A stretch of DNA of 64,000 nt from Methylobacterium radiodurans (GTDB taxonomy: Bacteria > Pseudomonadota > Alphaproteobacteria > Rhizobiales > Beijerinckiaceae). The stretch is from NCBI RefSeq assembly GCF_003173735.1, contig NZ_CP029551.1, positions 1,541,501 to 1,605,500 of the forward strand, in the 5' to 3' direction. The notes under the pieces are model-generated. The model was not told the DNA's origin. It ran no database searches and saw nothing but the letters and a program-made list of their open reading frames with translations. The stretch's first letter is position 1, and each line of letters opens with the position of its first letter. Of this stretch, positions 1-8,009 are shown one piece after another. The translations under genes were made by a program, and so were the position numbers.

Positions 1-1
1 T

Positions 2-403
2 TGGTGGGGCAAAATCTTCTGGGGATTGTACAGGACTTACGTCAGAGACGTGAGGCCTCAAACCGACAGTCCTTTTCTGTTCGTTAATCACAGCGGCCGG
101 TTTGTAGGAAGCCCATACACCATCAAGCAATATGACAAAAAGCTGGCTAGAGCGATCAATTTGGTAGGCGTCCAGCCTGTCAAGGAGACAGGCGGCACAT
201 CGCACGGACTACGGCACCACTACGGACAGATCCTCGCGGATGCCGGTGTGGATCGCGTCGTGATCCAGAAGGCAATGCATCACAAGTCGCCGGAGAGCAC
301 CGCAATTTACACCCGGCCGGATGCGGACAAGGTTCACCGCGTCCTGGATCAGGCTGTGTCGCGGCAGGAGCGCGTCGAACTTCCTTTTCTGGCCGGGATC
401 TGA
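2..403 (+). CDS. Tyrosine recombinase/integrase, C-terminal part (cut by window edge)
   Basis: The reading frame is open to the left edge, so only the last 133 codons of a site-specific recombinase are present. The end of the catalytic domain is visible: an H-G-L-R-H box (His codon at 203, Arg codon at 212), then a second His pair in AMHHKSPES and the presumed nucleophile Tyr at codon 308 in AIYT. This spacing is that of the DNA breaking-rejoining family, which cuts and rejoins DNA through a covalent phosphotyrosine. It is followed after 6 bp by a second, larger recombinase in the same direction, so it is the first visible gene of an operon. Its position in the trio suggests the GmtY or Tn554 TnpA role; the N-terminal half is needed to decide. 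Composition is less GC-rich than the core genes to the right, as expected for a transferred element. Confidence 0.85.
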   Translation, partial: WWGKIFWGLYRTYVRDVRPQTDSPFLFVNHSGRFVGSPYTIKQYDKKLARAINLVGVQPVKETGGTSHGLRHHYGQILADAGVDRVVIQKAMHHKSPESTAIYTRPDADKVHRVLDQAVSRQERVELPFLAGI

Positions 404-409
404 GCGACG

Positions 410-3400
410 ATGGGATGCACCTCAAGCCTGCCGCCGATCATGGTTGCGCGCGAGCGCAAGGGTGATGCGCCTTTGTTCGTCGCGGCCGATGATGTCCTCC
501 TCAGTGTTCTTGAGCCGTTCAACGCCTCTGGTTCTGCAGCGGCTGCCGTTAACATCTCCAATCTGATGCGGGGCAAGCAACGGACCCGGCTGGGGGCAAT
601 GAACATACTTGCCTCGCTTAGTATGGCCGCAACACGGGACGAATTTGTCGTCGCGTTAGATGCCGCATACGATGCGTTCTTGGCTCGCCAATTCCAGCAG
701 GCGGATTTTGTCCTCCTGTGCCTACACCTCTACGTGCAGGGCGTGATCCTCTTCCCGCGCAACTTCGTGCGCGGTGGCGAGACACTATTCAATCCTATCT
801 ACCGCAATCAGTCCACGCCGGTGACGGTAGCGACATCGGCCGATCTTGCCGCGTTGCAGGAGCGGGTCAGGCGTCACGCCCGCGCCAAGGCGGAAAACAA
901 CGTCGACTTGGTCGCTCGTTGGGCGATCCGGGCTGTTGTGACGGTGGGCCCCTACGCCCCCGATCTTACCATCGACGAGAGCATTGCCCGCGTCTACGCC
1001 GAGTTTGCGCCAACCGATGACCGGAAGTACTGGGCCTTCCGTGAGGCTATCTACGCCCTGAATCGAGGTGCGGGCTCCGACGGGTTCACCGGCAACATCA
1101 ACGAGATCCTTCGACCGCGTGTGGCCGCCGAGCATGCGCTCGTGGCAGAGGGATCGACGGCTCCCGGCCGCCGCAGCACCAGTCGGGCCGATCCGACCTT
1201 TGCCTGGGCGGTATTAAAGGATCGTGCGGTTGAGCCTTGGCGTAAGCTCGCCACGGATTGGATTGCGAGCATCAGGGCTCGGAAGCGTCTCACTGCAAAC
1301 ATCGTTGCAGCGAATCACCTGCTCGACTTTCTGATCTCCCATCCTTATGTCGCGCGAGATCCGATTGATTTTATGAAATCTGACTATTCTCTGGCCGGTG
1401 ATTTACTGATCTATATCGCGGACAAGAAGAATGAGACGATTGCTAAGACGCATGCATTCTTCGAGTTTGCTCTCGACACCTTGTGTACGGTCAGCGACGA
1501 GGGGGTTCGGTACCGCGTGCGGGGGTTCGTCAACCCCATACCTCAGGAGGCTATCCCGACCTCTCGCTCCTACTATGGCGGCCAGACGCATCGGCTTGCG
1601 ATGCCTGTGGCTTGGGTGACCATCCTTCAAGAGATCATCACGCGGGACAACTTCCGTTGGCCGAAAGAGACGTTCGCCAGCACGGATTGGCTGCGTGTCC
1701 CTGATCCCACAACAGGGAAGCCGGCGAACGTCTGGAATCCAGTGCGCGCCTTCCTCGTGCTGCTCAAGCTCTATCTGCCGCTCCGTACTCATCAGATCCG
1801 GATGCTGGATAGCGGCGAGGGTGACCGCGAGGTCCTCGACGCAGTTTCTCGGACGTGGGTGAAGAATGGATGCGGTGTCGCCGCCTCTAAGGAGGACCAA
1901 GGCGTCCTACGCCGCATCTGGGACCCAGAGCGGACCACGTGGTTCACAGGCGTCTACGTCAACACCAACAAGACACAGGACCGCGTCGGCGATGTCGATC
2001 GTGGCTACGTGATTCCATGGGAGAACGAGCAGGTCATTCGGTTGGTGCTGGAACTGCGTGAGTGGCAGCTGCGCTACAATCCGCTATCGACACCGACGCC
2101 GTTCCAGCAACTACCCGACGCACGTGATGCGAGTTCGGACGTGGTCGCTAATACGCCAGCACGCTACTACCTGTTTCGTGATGCAACGAGCGACCTACGT
2201 GCCGCACCTGTGACGCACGGACGTATCCGCTTATTCTGGAACGACCTCTGCGCTGAATTGGAGATGGAGCTCCAGCGTCGGGGGATCCGCAATCAAGATG
2301 GATCTAAGATCCAAATCATTGATAGCTGGCGGGAGGAGCCGTCCGGCCGGGTTCCGGCAACGTCGATCTTCGACCTGCATTCGTTGCGCGTGACAGGCCT
2401 GACCGCCTTCGCTAAGGCAGGCGTGCCCATCGAGATTTTGAGCAAGCTGGTTGCAGGTCACGCCAGCATCCTGATGACACTTTACTATGCGCGTTTAGAC
2501 ATCGGGCATGTAAGCGAAGTTCTCAGCAATGCGCGGGTGAAGGCCGACGATCAGGCACAGGCCGAGATGGCGACCTTCATCAAGGCGCTGTCGGTCAACG
2601 AGCTCTCGCTCCGGACTGCCTTTAACTCTATGCAAGGGCTCGAGACGGCGAAGAGAACGCAGCCAGCCATCTGGCAGTGGATGGACCACGGCATCTGCCC
2701 CAACGGTCGCACCCGCTGCCACGAAGGTGGGTATGCGGTCGTCGATCAGCGTGACAGGAAGTACTATGGCCCTGTGAGAGGCGGCACCGGCAACTGCGCC
2801 CTCTGTCGCTTCTTCGTGACGGGCCACCAGTTTCTGCCTGGGCTGGTCGCAAAGCTGAATGAGACCAGCTTCGAAGCGGCAGAGCGATCCAAGACTTGGC
2901 GCTCACGTACCCAAGCCGAGCAGCGGCTTAGGGCTATCCGCATCGCCGCAGAGGATGCTGGGGAAAGCTCGCGTCCGGAGCAGGATGCCGAACTGGTTAG
3001 GGCAGCCAGCGCAGCTGAGGACGCCATGGGCGAACTCGATGTCTGCGCGGAGACGATGCATGCCTACCACAATTTGGTGGAGCAGGCCGTGGCCATCGCG
3101 CGTCGTGAGGTTACCGCTGGCGAAGAGGCAAGCCCGGCGGGACCGGCTCTGATCGTCAATGCGCCTGAGGGGGCCGGAATCGGCATCAACTATGTCGAGG
3201 TGCCCGAGTTCGAGCTCGTCGATGAGATTTGCCGGACGGCGCGCTTCTACCACTCCATCAATTGGTCGACGGCGAACCTGAGGCGGAAAGAGATTTTCAA
3301 CCGCATGCTCATGCGCAACGGGCTTGAGCCAGTCTATGTCGGCCTCTCGGATGAGGTCAGCAAGGCGTCCCTCGACGCTGCCTCCGACCTCCTGCGGAGG

Positions 3401-3586
3401 CGGATGTCGCGCGACAAACTCGGTCAGCTCATGAGCGGCGAGGCTCGCTTGAAGGAACTCGGCCTACTGGATGAGACGGTCTCCCTGATTGAGCGGCAGA
3501 TCGGACGTCCCGTTCAGCGGGCGGTGATGATCGAAGCTCCGAATGCTGCCCTGGCATTGGGACACACGGCCGTCGCGGAGGTCTGA
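410..3586 (+). CDS. Large tyrosine-recombinase-like protein (VPA1269/GmtZ-like)
   Basis: This 1058-residue protein has a tyrosine-recombinase catalytic block in its middle: H657-S-L-R660, then G683-H684 and Y692/Y693 in the usual order and spacing. After it comes a probable zinc-binding cluster, C763-x6-C770 and C796-x2-C799. The C-terminal 200 residues look helical. Ordinary integrases are 300-450 residues, so this is more than twice the normal size and resembles the long second recombinase of trio elements (VPA1269 family/GmtZ, or TnpB of Tn554). That family name is from memory and was not searched. It starts 6 bp after the preceding integrase and ends 2 bp before the next gene, so it is translated from one operon. 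The probable role is DNA strand exchange or target recognition for the island. The ATG at 410 follows the upstream stop directly and no better start is seen. Confidence 0.75.
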   Translation: MGCTSSLPPIMVARERKGDAPLFVAADDVLLSVLEPFNASGSAAAAVNISNLMRGKQRTRLGAMNILASLSMAATRDEFVVALDAAYDAFLARQFQQADFVLLCLHLYVQGVILFPRNFVRGGETLFNPIYRNQSTPVTVATSADLAALQERVRRHARAKAENNVDLVARWAIRAVVTVGPYAPDLTIDESIARVYAEFAPTDDRKYWAFREAIYALNRGAGSDGFTGNINEILRPRVAAEHALVAEGSTAPGRRSTSRADPTFAWAVLKDRAVEPWRKLATDWIASIRARKRLTANIVAANHLLDFLISHPYVARDPIDFMKSDYSLAGDLLIYIADKKNETIAKTHAFFEFALDTLCTVSDEGVRYRVRGFVNPIPQEAIPTSRSYYGGQTHRLAMPVAWVTILQEIITRDNFRWPKETFASTDWLRVPDPTTGKPANVWNPVRAFLVLLKLYLPLRTHQIRMLDSGEGDREVLDAVSRTWVKNGCGVAASKEDQGVLRRIWDPERTTWFTGVYVNTNKTQDRVGDVDRGYVIPWENEQVIRLVLELREWQLRYNPLSTPTPFQQLPDARDASSDVVANTPARYYLFRDATSDLRAAPVTHGRIRLFWNDLCAELEMELQRRGIRNQDGSKIQIIDSWREEPSGRVPATSIFDLHSLRVTGLTAFAKAGVPIEILSKLVAGHASILMTLYYARLDIGHVSEVLSNARVKADDQAQAEMATFIKALSVNELSLRTAFNSMQGLETAKRTQPAIWQWMDHGICPNGRTRCHEGGYAVVDQRDRKYYGPVRGGTGNCALCRFFVTGHQFLPGLVAKLNETSFEAAERSKTWRSRTQAEQRLRAIRIAAEDAGESSRPEQDAELVRAASAAEDAMGELDVCAETMHAYHNLVEQAVAIARREVTAGEEASPAGPALIVNAPEGAGIGINYVEVPEFELVDEICRTARFYHSINWSTANLRRKEIFNRMLMRNGLEPVYVGLSDEVSKASLDAASDLLRRRMSRDKLGQLMSGEARLKELGLLDETVSLIERQIGRPVQRAVMIEAPNAALALGHTAVAEV

Positions 3587-3588
3587 GA

Positions 3589-4119
3589 ATGGCGCAGCCC
3601 TCCATTATCCCGGTGATCTTCGCTGTGCTGGAGCCCTACCTCGACGATCTCGCAGCCGAGTGGCAGTTGACGCCAGCGGCCCGGCGGGTCCCGACCTTGC
3701 CTCACCTTCCGGACGGGAAGGTCAACGTGCGCCAGCTCGTCCGGGATCTCATTGCCCGCGAAGCTGCCCTGGCAGAGACTTCCGGCCAGGTGACACGGGT
3801 GCTGGAGAGCCACCAACAGCACTTCTTCACGAAGCCCGAGCTCTCGGGTCCCGTGAACATCGTCGCAGAAGCACAGGGCCTCAAGCCCATCGGTAGCAGG
3901 GCGCTCGGAGAGATCGAGGACGGTGCGGTGCGCCGTCGTCTCGCCGAGGAGCGCTCGGAGGCGAAGCGGCAGGCGGAGGGCCATCTGGAAGCGCGAGCGC
4001 AGATCGCCGACCTTGCCCGACGGAATGCTGCGTTGGAGGCTGAGAACGCCAGTCTCAGAAGCAGGCTGCTGCACCTCCAGCGCACAGGGACACTCCTGCG
4101 CACGGATCCCGTGCGATGA
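3589..4119 (+). CDS. Small coiled-coil protein of recombinase operon
   Basis: This 176-residue protein sits between the large recombinase and the helicase, and its stop overlaps the helicase start by 4 bp (ATGA). I do not recognise a named family. Residues 1-110 look globular. Residues about 115-165 are rich in Arg, Glu, Ala and Leu with heptad-like spacing and are probably a coiled coil. There is no signal peptide and no membrane segment. In Tn554-type elements the third gene, tnpC, also encodes a small protein with a similar helical character that helps orient transposition, so an accessory role in recombination is a reasonable inference from position. The tight coupling on both sides supports translation as part of one operon. 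No catalytic residues can be assigned. Confidence 0.6.
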   Translation: MAQPSIIPVIFAVLEPYLDDLAAEWQLTPAARRVPTLPHLPDGKVNVRQLVRDLIAREAALAETSGQVTRVLESHQQHFFTKPELSGPVNIVAEAQGLKPIGSRALGEIEDGAVRRRLAEERSEAKRQAEGHLEARAQIADLARRNAALEAENASLRSRLLHLQRTGTLLRTDPVR

Positions 4120-6398
4120 GCGGGGCTGCACACGAGGCGACGCTCGAAGGCGTTGTTGCATCCGTGCTCAGCGATCTCTCGGGCGGCGTCATCTTCTCGC
4201 TTCGCCTCGCGAAGGGAGACGTCGTACGCGTCGTGGTGACGGGGCAAGGGATCGAACTGGAGGTCGGAGGCTCTTGGCAGGTCGCCGGCGAGTGGCGGAG
4301 CCATGCCGTCTACGGGTGGCAACTCCATGCGACCACGGCTGGCTGTCGACGCCTTCCTCCGAAAGATGCATTGGTGGTCTCTTGGCTCTGCACCCTTCCT
4401 GGCGTCGGTCCCGTGCGGGCGCGGCGCTTGGCGGAACGCTACGGCCGCGATCTAGGCCAGGCCCTCTCCGGAGGTGCCCTGGTCGAGGACATCGCGGAAG
4501 CCTTGGACGCGAAGAGGCCCTATCTGGCCGCGCGTATCGCTGCCAACATCACCCTGAACTGGCAGAGGCTGGTGGGCGAGTACACGGCTACGGCCTGGTT
4601 GGACGAGCAGGGCATCGAGGATGCCGGAGTCGCTCGAACCATCGTATCCTTGATGGGGGCTGATGCCCCGGAGATCCTTCGGGGCAACCCGTACGTCCTC
4701 GCCAGCGTCCTGCCGTGGCGCATGGTCGACAAGGTCGGCCGGCGCATCCTGGCGAACCGTGATCCCGGAACGGATGCCGATCTCGCGCCCGAAAGGCTGG
4801 TCGGGGCCGTTGACGCCGCGATGCGCAAGATTATGGCCAAGGGCGATACGGCTGCACCCAAACAGGCCTTCGTCAGCGCCGTCATTGAACGGCTAGGCTG
4901 CAATCCGTCGTCCGAGATGGCCGAGATCATCGTCGCGGCTGCCGTCCGAAACCGCGCTGTCATCGACGGCGGTGACGTCTGGCGTTCACCCGGCTGCGCG
5001 ATGATGGAAGAGGAGATCGCCGCTCGCTTCCACAGGATGGTGCATGGCATCGAGGTACGGGGATCCGTCCTGGTGCCTGATCCGTCGATCCTGGAGATGC
5101 GCTTGGCAGCCAGGACCGTCGGAGGAAAATCGCTGCACCCTGAGCAACGCGAGGCCGTCCGGAAGGTCCTCGGGAGCGCACTGAGTTGTTTGGTCGGCGG
5201 GGGCGGGACAGGCAAGACGAGCACTTGCCGCAGCATCGTCGAGATATGGGAGGGGCTCGGCGGTCGCGTCGAGATGGCTGCGCTTTCGGGCAAAGCGGCG
5301 CTCCGGCTGACAGAGGGGACTGGGAGAGCCCGGAGCGGCTGCCGCCCGGCCCTGACGATCCATCGCCTTCTGCTCGGCCTCCGGAAGAGATCAGGCGGGG
5401 CGACACATTGGTCGACGCCCGGGAGCAGGGCTGACACCGATGCGGAGCTTCCGCTGCTCGATGAGCGCACGCTACTCATTCTCGACGAGGCTTCCATGAT
5501 CGGCCTTGGGGAGATGCATCAGATCCTCGAAGCCATGCCGGAGGGGTGCCGGCTGCTCCTCGTCGGCGACCCGTTCCAGCTCCCGCCGGTCAGTTTCGGG
5601 GTCTGCTTCCACCGCTTGGTCGAACTTGAGCGGATCACGGCGACGCTGACGACCATCCATCGGCAATCGGAGGCGTCCGGAATTCCGCGCGTAGCTGCAG
5701 CGGTGAGAGCCCGGAGCGTGCCTAACCTCCCGCGTTTCTCGGGAGCAGCAGCCGGGGTCTTCTTGCTCTCGTGTGGAAGAGAGCAGATCGACGCAGCCGT
5801 ACTTGAGGCAGTGGATGCCCTGGACCCGACCGGCACGTTCGCAGATCTGCTCGTAGTGGCCGCGCTGAACGTACGCGGGACAGGCTCCGTGCTGAGCTTG
5901 AACACGCGCTTTCATGACGCGCACGTCGGCCGCACTCAGGCACGAAGTGTGAAAGGTTGGCTGGACCAGTGGTTCGCTGTCGGCGAGCCGGTTGTCCACC
6001 TGCGCAACGACTATGAGCGAGGGCTCCGCAACGGCTCCATGGGGAGGATCGTGGCTATCGATGAGGACGACCGGAGTCTCACGGCGCGGTTCGAAGGTGT
6101 CGACCGGGACTTGCTGTTCAAGCGCGAGCGGCTCGTTGAACTGAGCCTCGGCTATGCCGTCACCGCGCATCGTGCCCAGGGTAGCCAAGCGCGTCGTGTC
6201 GTAATCCCCATCAGTGATGGCGATTGGATCGATCCGACCTGGGTCTACACGGCGCTCACCCGTGCAGAGGAGCAAGCCGTCTTCGTCGGCAGACATGACG
6301 ATCTGACGGCGGCTCTAGGTCGCATACCGGCATACGAGAGGAGGATCTGCAGCCTGCGCATCGACCTCAATCGACCCCCAATGAGTACCGCAGCGTAG
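4116..6398 (+). CDS. RecD2-like DNA helicase, superfamily 1
   Basis: The 760-residue protein has the motifs of a RecD2/TraA-type 5'-3' DNA helicase. A helix-hairpin-helix stretch (LPGVG) lies near residue 95. The Walker A motif GGGGTGKT is at 361-368 and Walker B is L-D-E-A-S with D457-E458. Then follow G-D-P-F-Q-L-P-P (motif III), T-I-H-R-Q (motif IV region) and, near the C-terminus, the T-A-H-R-A-Q-G-S motif VI typical of RecD2. The family unwinds DNA with a free end and does not need RecBC. The gene overlaps the preceding small gene by 4 bp and ends 9 bp before the next ATG, so it belongs to the recombinase operon. A dedicated helicase beside two tyrosine recombinases is unusual and may help process or open the excised element. 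The helicase call is secure; the role in the island is inferred. Confidence 0.85.
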   Translation: MSGAAHEATLEGVVASVLSDLSGGVIFSLRLAKGDVVRVVVTGQGIELEVGGSWQVAGEWRSHAVYGWQLHATTAGCRRLPPKDALVVSWLCTLPGVGPVRARRLAERYGRDLGQALSGGALVEDIAEALDAKRPYLAARIAANITLNWQRLVGEYTATAWLDEQGIEDAGVARTIVSLMGADAPEILRGNPYVLASVLPWRMVDKVGRRILANRDPGTDADLAPERLVGAVDAAMRKIMAKGDTAAPKQAFVSAVIERLGCNPSSEMAEIIVAAAVRNRAVIDGGDVWRSPGCAMMEEEIAARFHRMVHGIEVRGSVLVPDPSILEMRLAARTVGGKSLHPEQREAVRKVLGSALSCLVGGGGTGKTSTCRSIVEIWEGLGGRVEMAALSGKAALRLTEGTGRARSGCRPALTIHRLLLGLRKRSGGATHWSTPGSRADTDAELPLLDERTLLILDEASMIGLGEMHQILEAMPEGCRLLLVGDPFQLPPVSFGVCFHRLVELERITATLTTIHRQSEASGIPRVAAAVRARSVPNLPRFSGAAAGVFLLSCGREQIDAAVLEAVDALDPTGTFADLLVVAALNVRGTGSVLSLNTRFHDAHVGRTQARSVKGWLDQWFAVGEPVVHLRNDYERGLRNGSMGRIVAIDEDDRSLTARFEGVDRDLLFKRERLVELSLGYAVTAHRAQGSQARRVVIPISDGDWIDPTWVYTALTRAEEQAVFVGRHDDLTAALGRIPAYERRICSLRIDLNRPPMSTAA

Positions 6399-6407
6399 GG
6401 AGTGACG

Positions 6408-7160
6408 ATGGACAACGAGTTCCAGCTGCCGCAGCCTTCAGCGGATCTTATGCTGACCGAACAGGTGCCGGACGCCTTCGAGCCTGAGGGTGCCCTTGCT
6501 GGCCACCCGCGGACACTCGAGCGCTTCCGCGAGATCCTCTCGCGAACGTCCAGCCCTACGAAGGTCCGCCAGCTCAGAAACCTTGCATGGGTTCTTATTG
6601 GCCAAGCCCGTGCTCGATCTGCGGATTACCGCGTTGCGACAGTAGGCAACCGGACGGCTGCTTGTGGCGGTCCGACCACGCAGACCATCAGGAACGCGAA
6701 CGGCGCGGATTACCGAGCGCTCATCGAGCTGTTCGCCGGCGAGGTCGAGAAACCGAAGGCTGCGCTTGAGCCAGCCTCAGACAGAGAGGATGCCCTGCTG
6801 GCAGCCATCGACAATCCGTCGGCTCGCAATCAGGTCCGGCTTCTGCTGCATGATTGCGCGAGCCTGCGGAACCAGGTGAACCTCCTGAAGAACCAGATCG
6901 CGCGGGAAGCGCCGCCGATCCCTACGGCTCTGAGCATGCCGGCCCAGGCTTTGACGCCGAACGAGGCCGGAGCCATCAAACTGTCGAGGTCGCGTCGCGA
7001 AGCTCTCGAGCACTTCATCAGCGACAGCAACATGACCACGAAGAAGTGGCGCGCGAACGAGCATGGGGCTCTCGTCGACGCGTTGGATATCGAGATTGCA
7101 CGACCCGGGTTTGTTGATGCTCTAAGGCAAGTCCTGACCCAGCTAGCCTCGGGAGTGTGA
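6408..7160 (+). CDS. Small GmtX-like protein at island end
   Basis: This 250-residue protein is the last gene of the island operon. I chose the ATG at 6408 because AGGGAG lies 6 nt upstream; a GTG at 6402 is the alternative. Residues about 35-115 hold a stretch with K-V-R-Q-L, then a G-G-P-T-T-Q-T-I-R-N segment that recalls the conserved part of GmtX proteins from gamma-mobile-trio islands. This is recognition from memory only. Residues 145-170 look coiled-coil, and the C-terminal third has a basic stretch. No enzyme motif, signal peptide or membrane segment is seen. With the two recombinases upstream it would complete a trio, here with a coiled-coil gene and a helicase inserted. It ends about 100 bp before the inverted repeat and the tRNA fragment that mark the island boundary. 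Confidence 0.55.
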   Translation: MDNEFQLPQPSADLMLTEQVPDAFEPEGALAGHPRTLERFREILSRTSSPTKVRQLRNLAWVLIGQARARSADYRVATVGNRTAACGGPTTQTIRNANGADYRALIELFAGEVEKPKAALEPASDREDALLAAIDNPSARNQVRLLLHDCASLRNQVNLLKNQIAREAPPIPTALSMPAQALTPNEAGAIKLSRSRREALEHFISDSNMTTKKWRANEHGALVDALDIEIARPGFVDALRQVLTQLASGV

Positions 7161-7258
7161 GGTGTGACGTATGAAGGGGGGGCAGGGGCGAGCGGCGGCG
7201 GTGTAGCCGATTGAAAATGAGCGAACGGTGATGCCAAATGCCGCCGTAGCTCGCTCAA

Positions 7259-7310
7259 GACCCCCTGGATGTGACACCCCGTTCGGGGCTAATAGTGGGA
7301 CCAGGGGGTC
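7259..7310. repeat. Inverted repeat at island boundary
   Basis: A perfect 10-bp inverted repeat, GACCCCCTGG (7259-7268) and CCAGGGGGTC (7301-7310), flanks a small CCCC-GTTC-GGGG hairpin (7277-7288). The right arm lies inside the tRNA-Pro 3' fragment, so the left arm is island DNA that mirrors the tRNA sequence. Such symmetry is what a recombinase-binding region would show, though the 32-bp spacer is wider than the usual 6-8-bp crossover core. Confidence 0.5.
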
Positions 7311-7338
7311 GTAGGTTCGAATCCTATCGCCCCGACCA
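7296..7338 (+). other. 3' fragment of tRNA-Pro, probable att site duplicate
   Basis: The 43 nt match the 3' part of a proline tRNA from the anticodon onward. The T-arm is GTAGG-TTCGAAT-CCTAT (7311-7327), the acceptor 3' strand is CGCCCCG (7328-7334), then discriminator A and an encoded CCA (7336-7338). The TGG at 7296-7298 sits where the anticodon would be. No 5' half (CGGGGCG and D-arm) is present upstream, so this is not a functional gene. It is best read as the copy of the tRNA 3' end left at one border of an island that integrated in the tRNA gene. The intact tRNA-Pro should lie beyond the left edge of the window. Confidence 0.75.
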
Positions 7339-7371
7339 TTCTCATTCGTGTCCGGAGCCATCCCAGCCGCC

Positions 7372-7683
7372 ATGCCGAGCGCCCGTATCTACCAGCCCTC
7401 GAAAGAAGCGTCGCAGTCGGGGCTCGCCCGTACCAAGGTCTGGATCCTTGAATTCGACCAGACCGGCCCGCGCGAGACCGACCCGCTGATGGGCTGGACG
7501 AGTTCCGGCGACATGCTCCAGCAGGTGAAGCTCGAGTTCGAGACCCGCGAGGAGGCCGTGGCCTACGCCACCCGCGCCGGCATCAGCTACCGGGTCGAGG
7601 AGCCGCACAAGACGGTCGTGCGCAAGGGCCTGTCGTACTCCGACAATTTCAAATTTAACCGCACGGCGCCCTGGACGCATTGA
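7372..7683 (+). CDS. ETC complex I subunit (NDUFS4-like)
   Basis: This 103-residue soluble protein matches the alphaproteobacterial homologue of the mitochondrial complex I accessory subunit NDUFS4 (18 kDa, AQDQ). Typical features are the N-terminal ARIYQPSK-x-x-x-QSG segment, the central P-L-M-G-W-T-S-S-G-D motif, and the C-terminal N-F-K-F-N-R-x-x-P-W-T-H. The subunit stabilises the NADH-binding arm of respiratory complex I on the cytoplasmic side of the membrane. I prefer the ATG at 7372 over the GTG at 7348, because the family normally begins only a few residues before A-R-I-Y. It is the first core gene to the right of the island boundary, and only 33 bp separate it from the tRNA fragment. 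No other nuo gene is nearby. Confidence 0.9.
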   Translation: MPSARIYQPSKEASQSGLARTKVWILEFDQTGPRETDPLMGWTSSGDMLQQVKLEFETREEAVAYATRAGISYRVEEPHKTVVRKGLSYSDNFKFNRTAPWTH

Positions 7684-7942
7684 GGCGCAGCACGCCTCGC
7701 CCCCCTTCAGGATAGCTCGGCGCCGGAGTCCGCGGGTTGCCCCTCTCCCCGCGCGCGGGGAGAGGCCTGTCTGCACTCGGTCGTGCAGACAGGAAGCGGA
7801 GGCGAAGCCGGAGCGGCATTGAGGGGGCTTCGACGGAGAGGACTCTTCCGGACAAGCCCCCTCACCATCGGGTCGATCCCCTTGGGATCGATGCGCCGCC
7901 TCGCTCCGGCGCCGCCGCTCTCCGCCATGTCCGATCCACACA
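7684..7942. other. Gene-free stretch with GC-rich palindrome
   Basis: No convincing gene is seen between the complex I subunit and the rpmB terminator. The stretch contains a perfect 24-bp palindrome (7742-7765, core CTCCCC/GGGGAG) related to palindromes at 16707-16722 and 63237-63265. It also holds short GC-rich sequence without coding character. Confidence 0.5.
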
Positions 7943-7985
7943 CGAAAAAGCCGCCGGCGGGGCGACCCGCGCGGCGGCTTTTTCG
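7943..7985 (-). terminator. Rho-independent terminator of rpmB
   Basis: A 13-bp perfect inverted repeat, CGAAAAAGCCGCC (7943-7955) and GGCGGCTTTTTCG (7973-7985), flanks a 17-nt loop. The A-run on one arm and T-run on the other make it usable from both strands. It sits 25 bp past the rpmB stop on the minus strand. Confidence 0.8.
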
Positions 7986-8009
7986 TGCGCTCCGAGGAGC
8001 CGGAGAGGA

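Noticed and set aside
7259..7338. A complete tRNA gene ending at 7338
   Set aside because: The T-arm and acceptor 3' strand are good, but the 5' acceptor strand and D-arm are missing. It can only be a 3' fragment.
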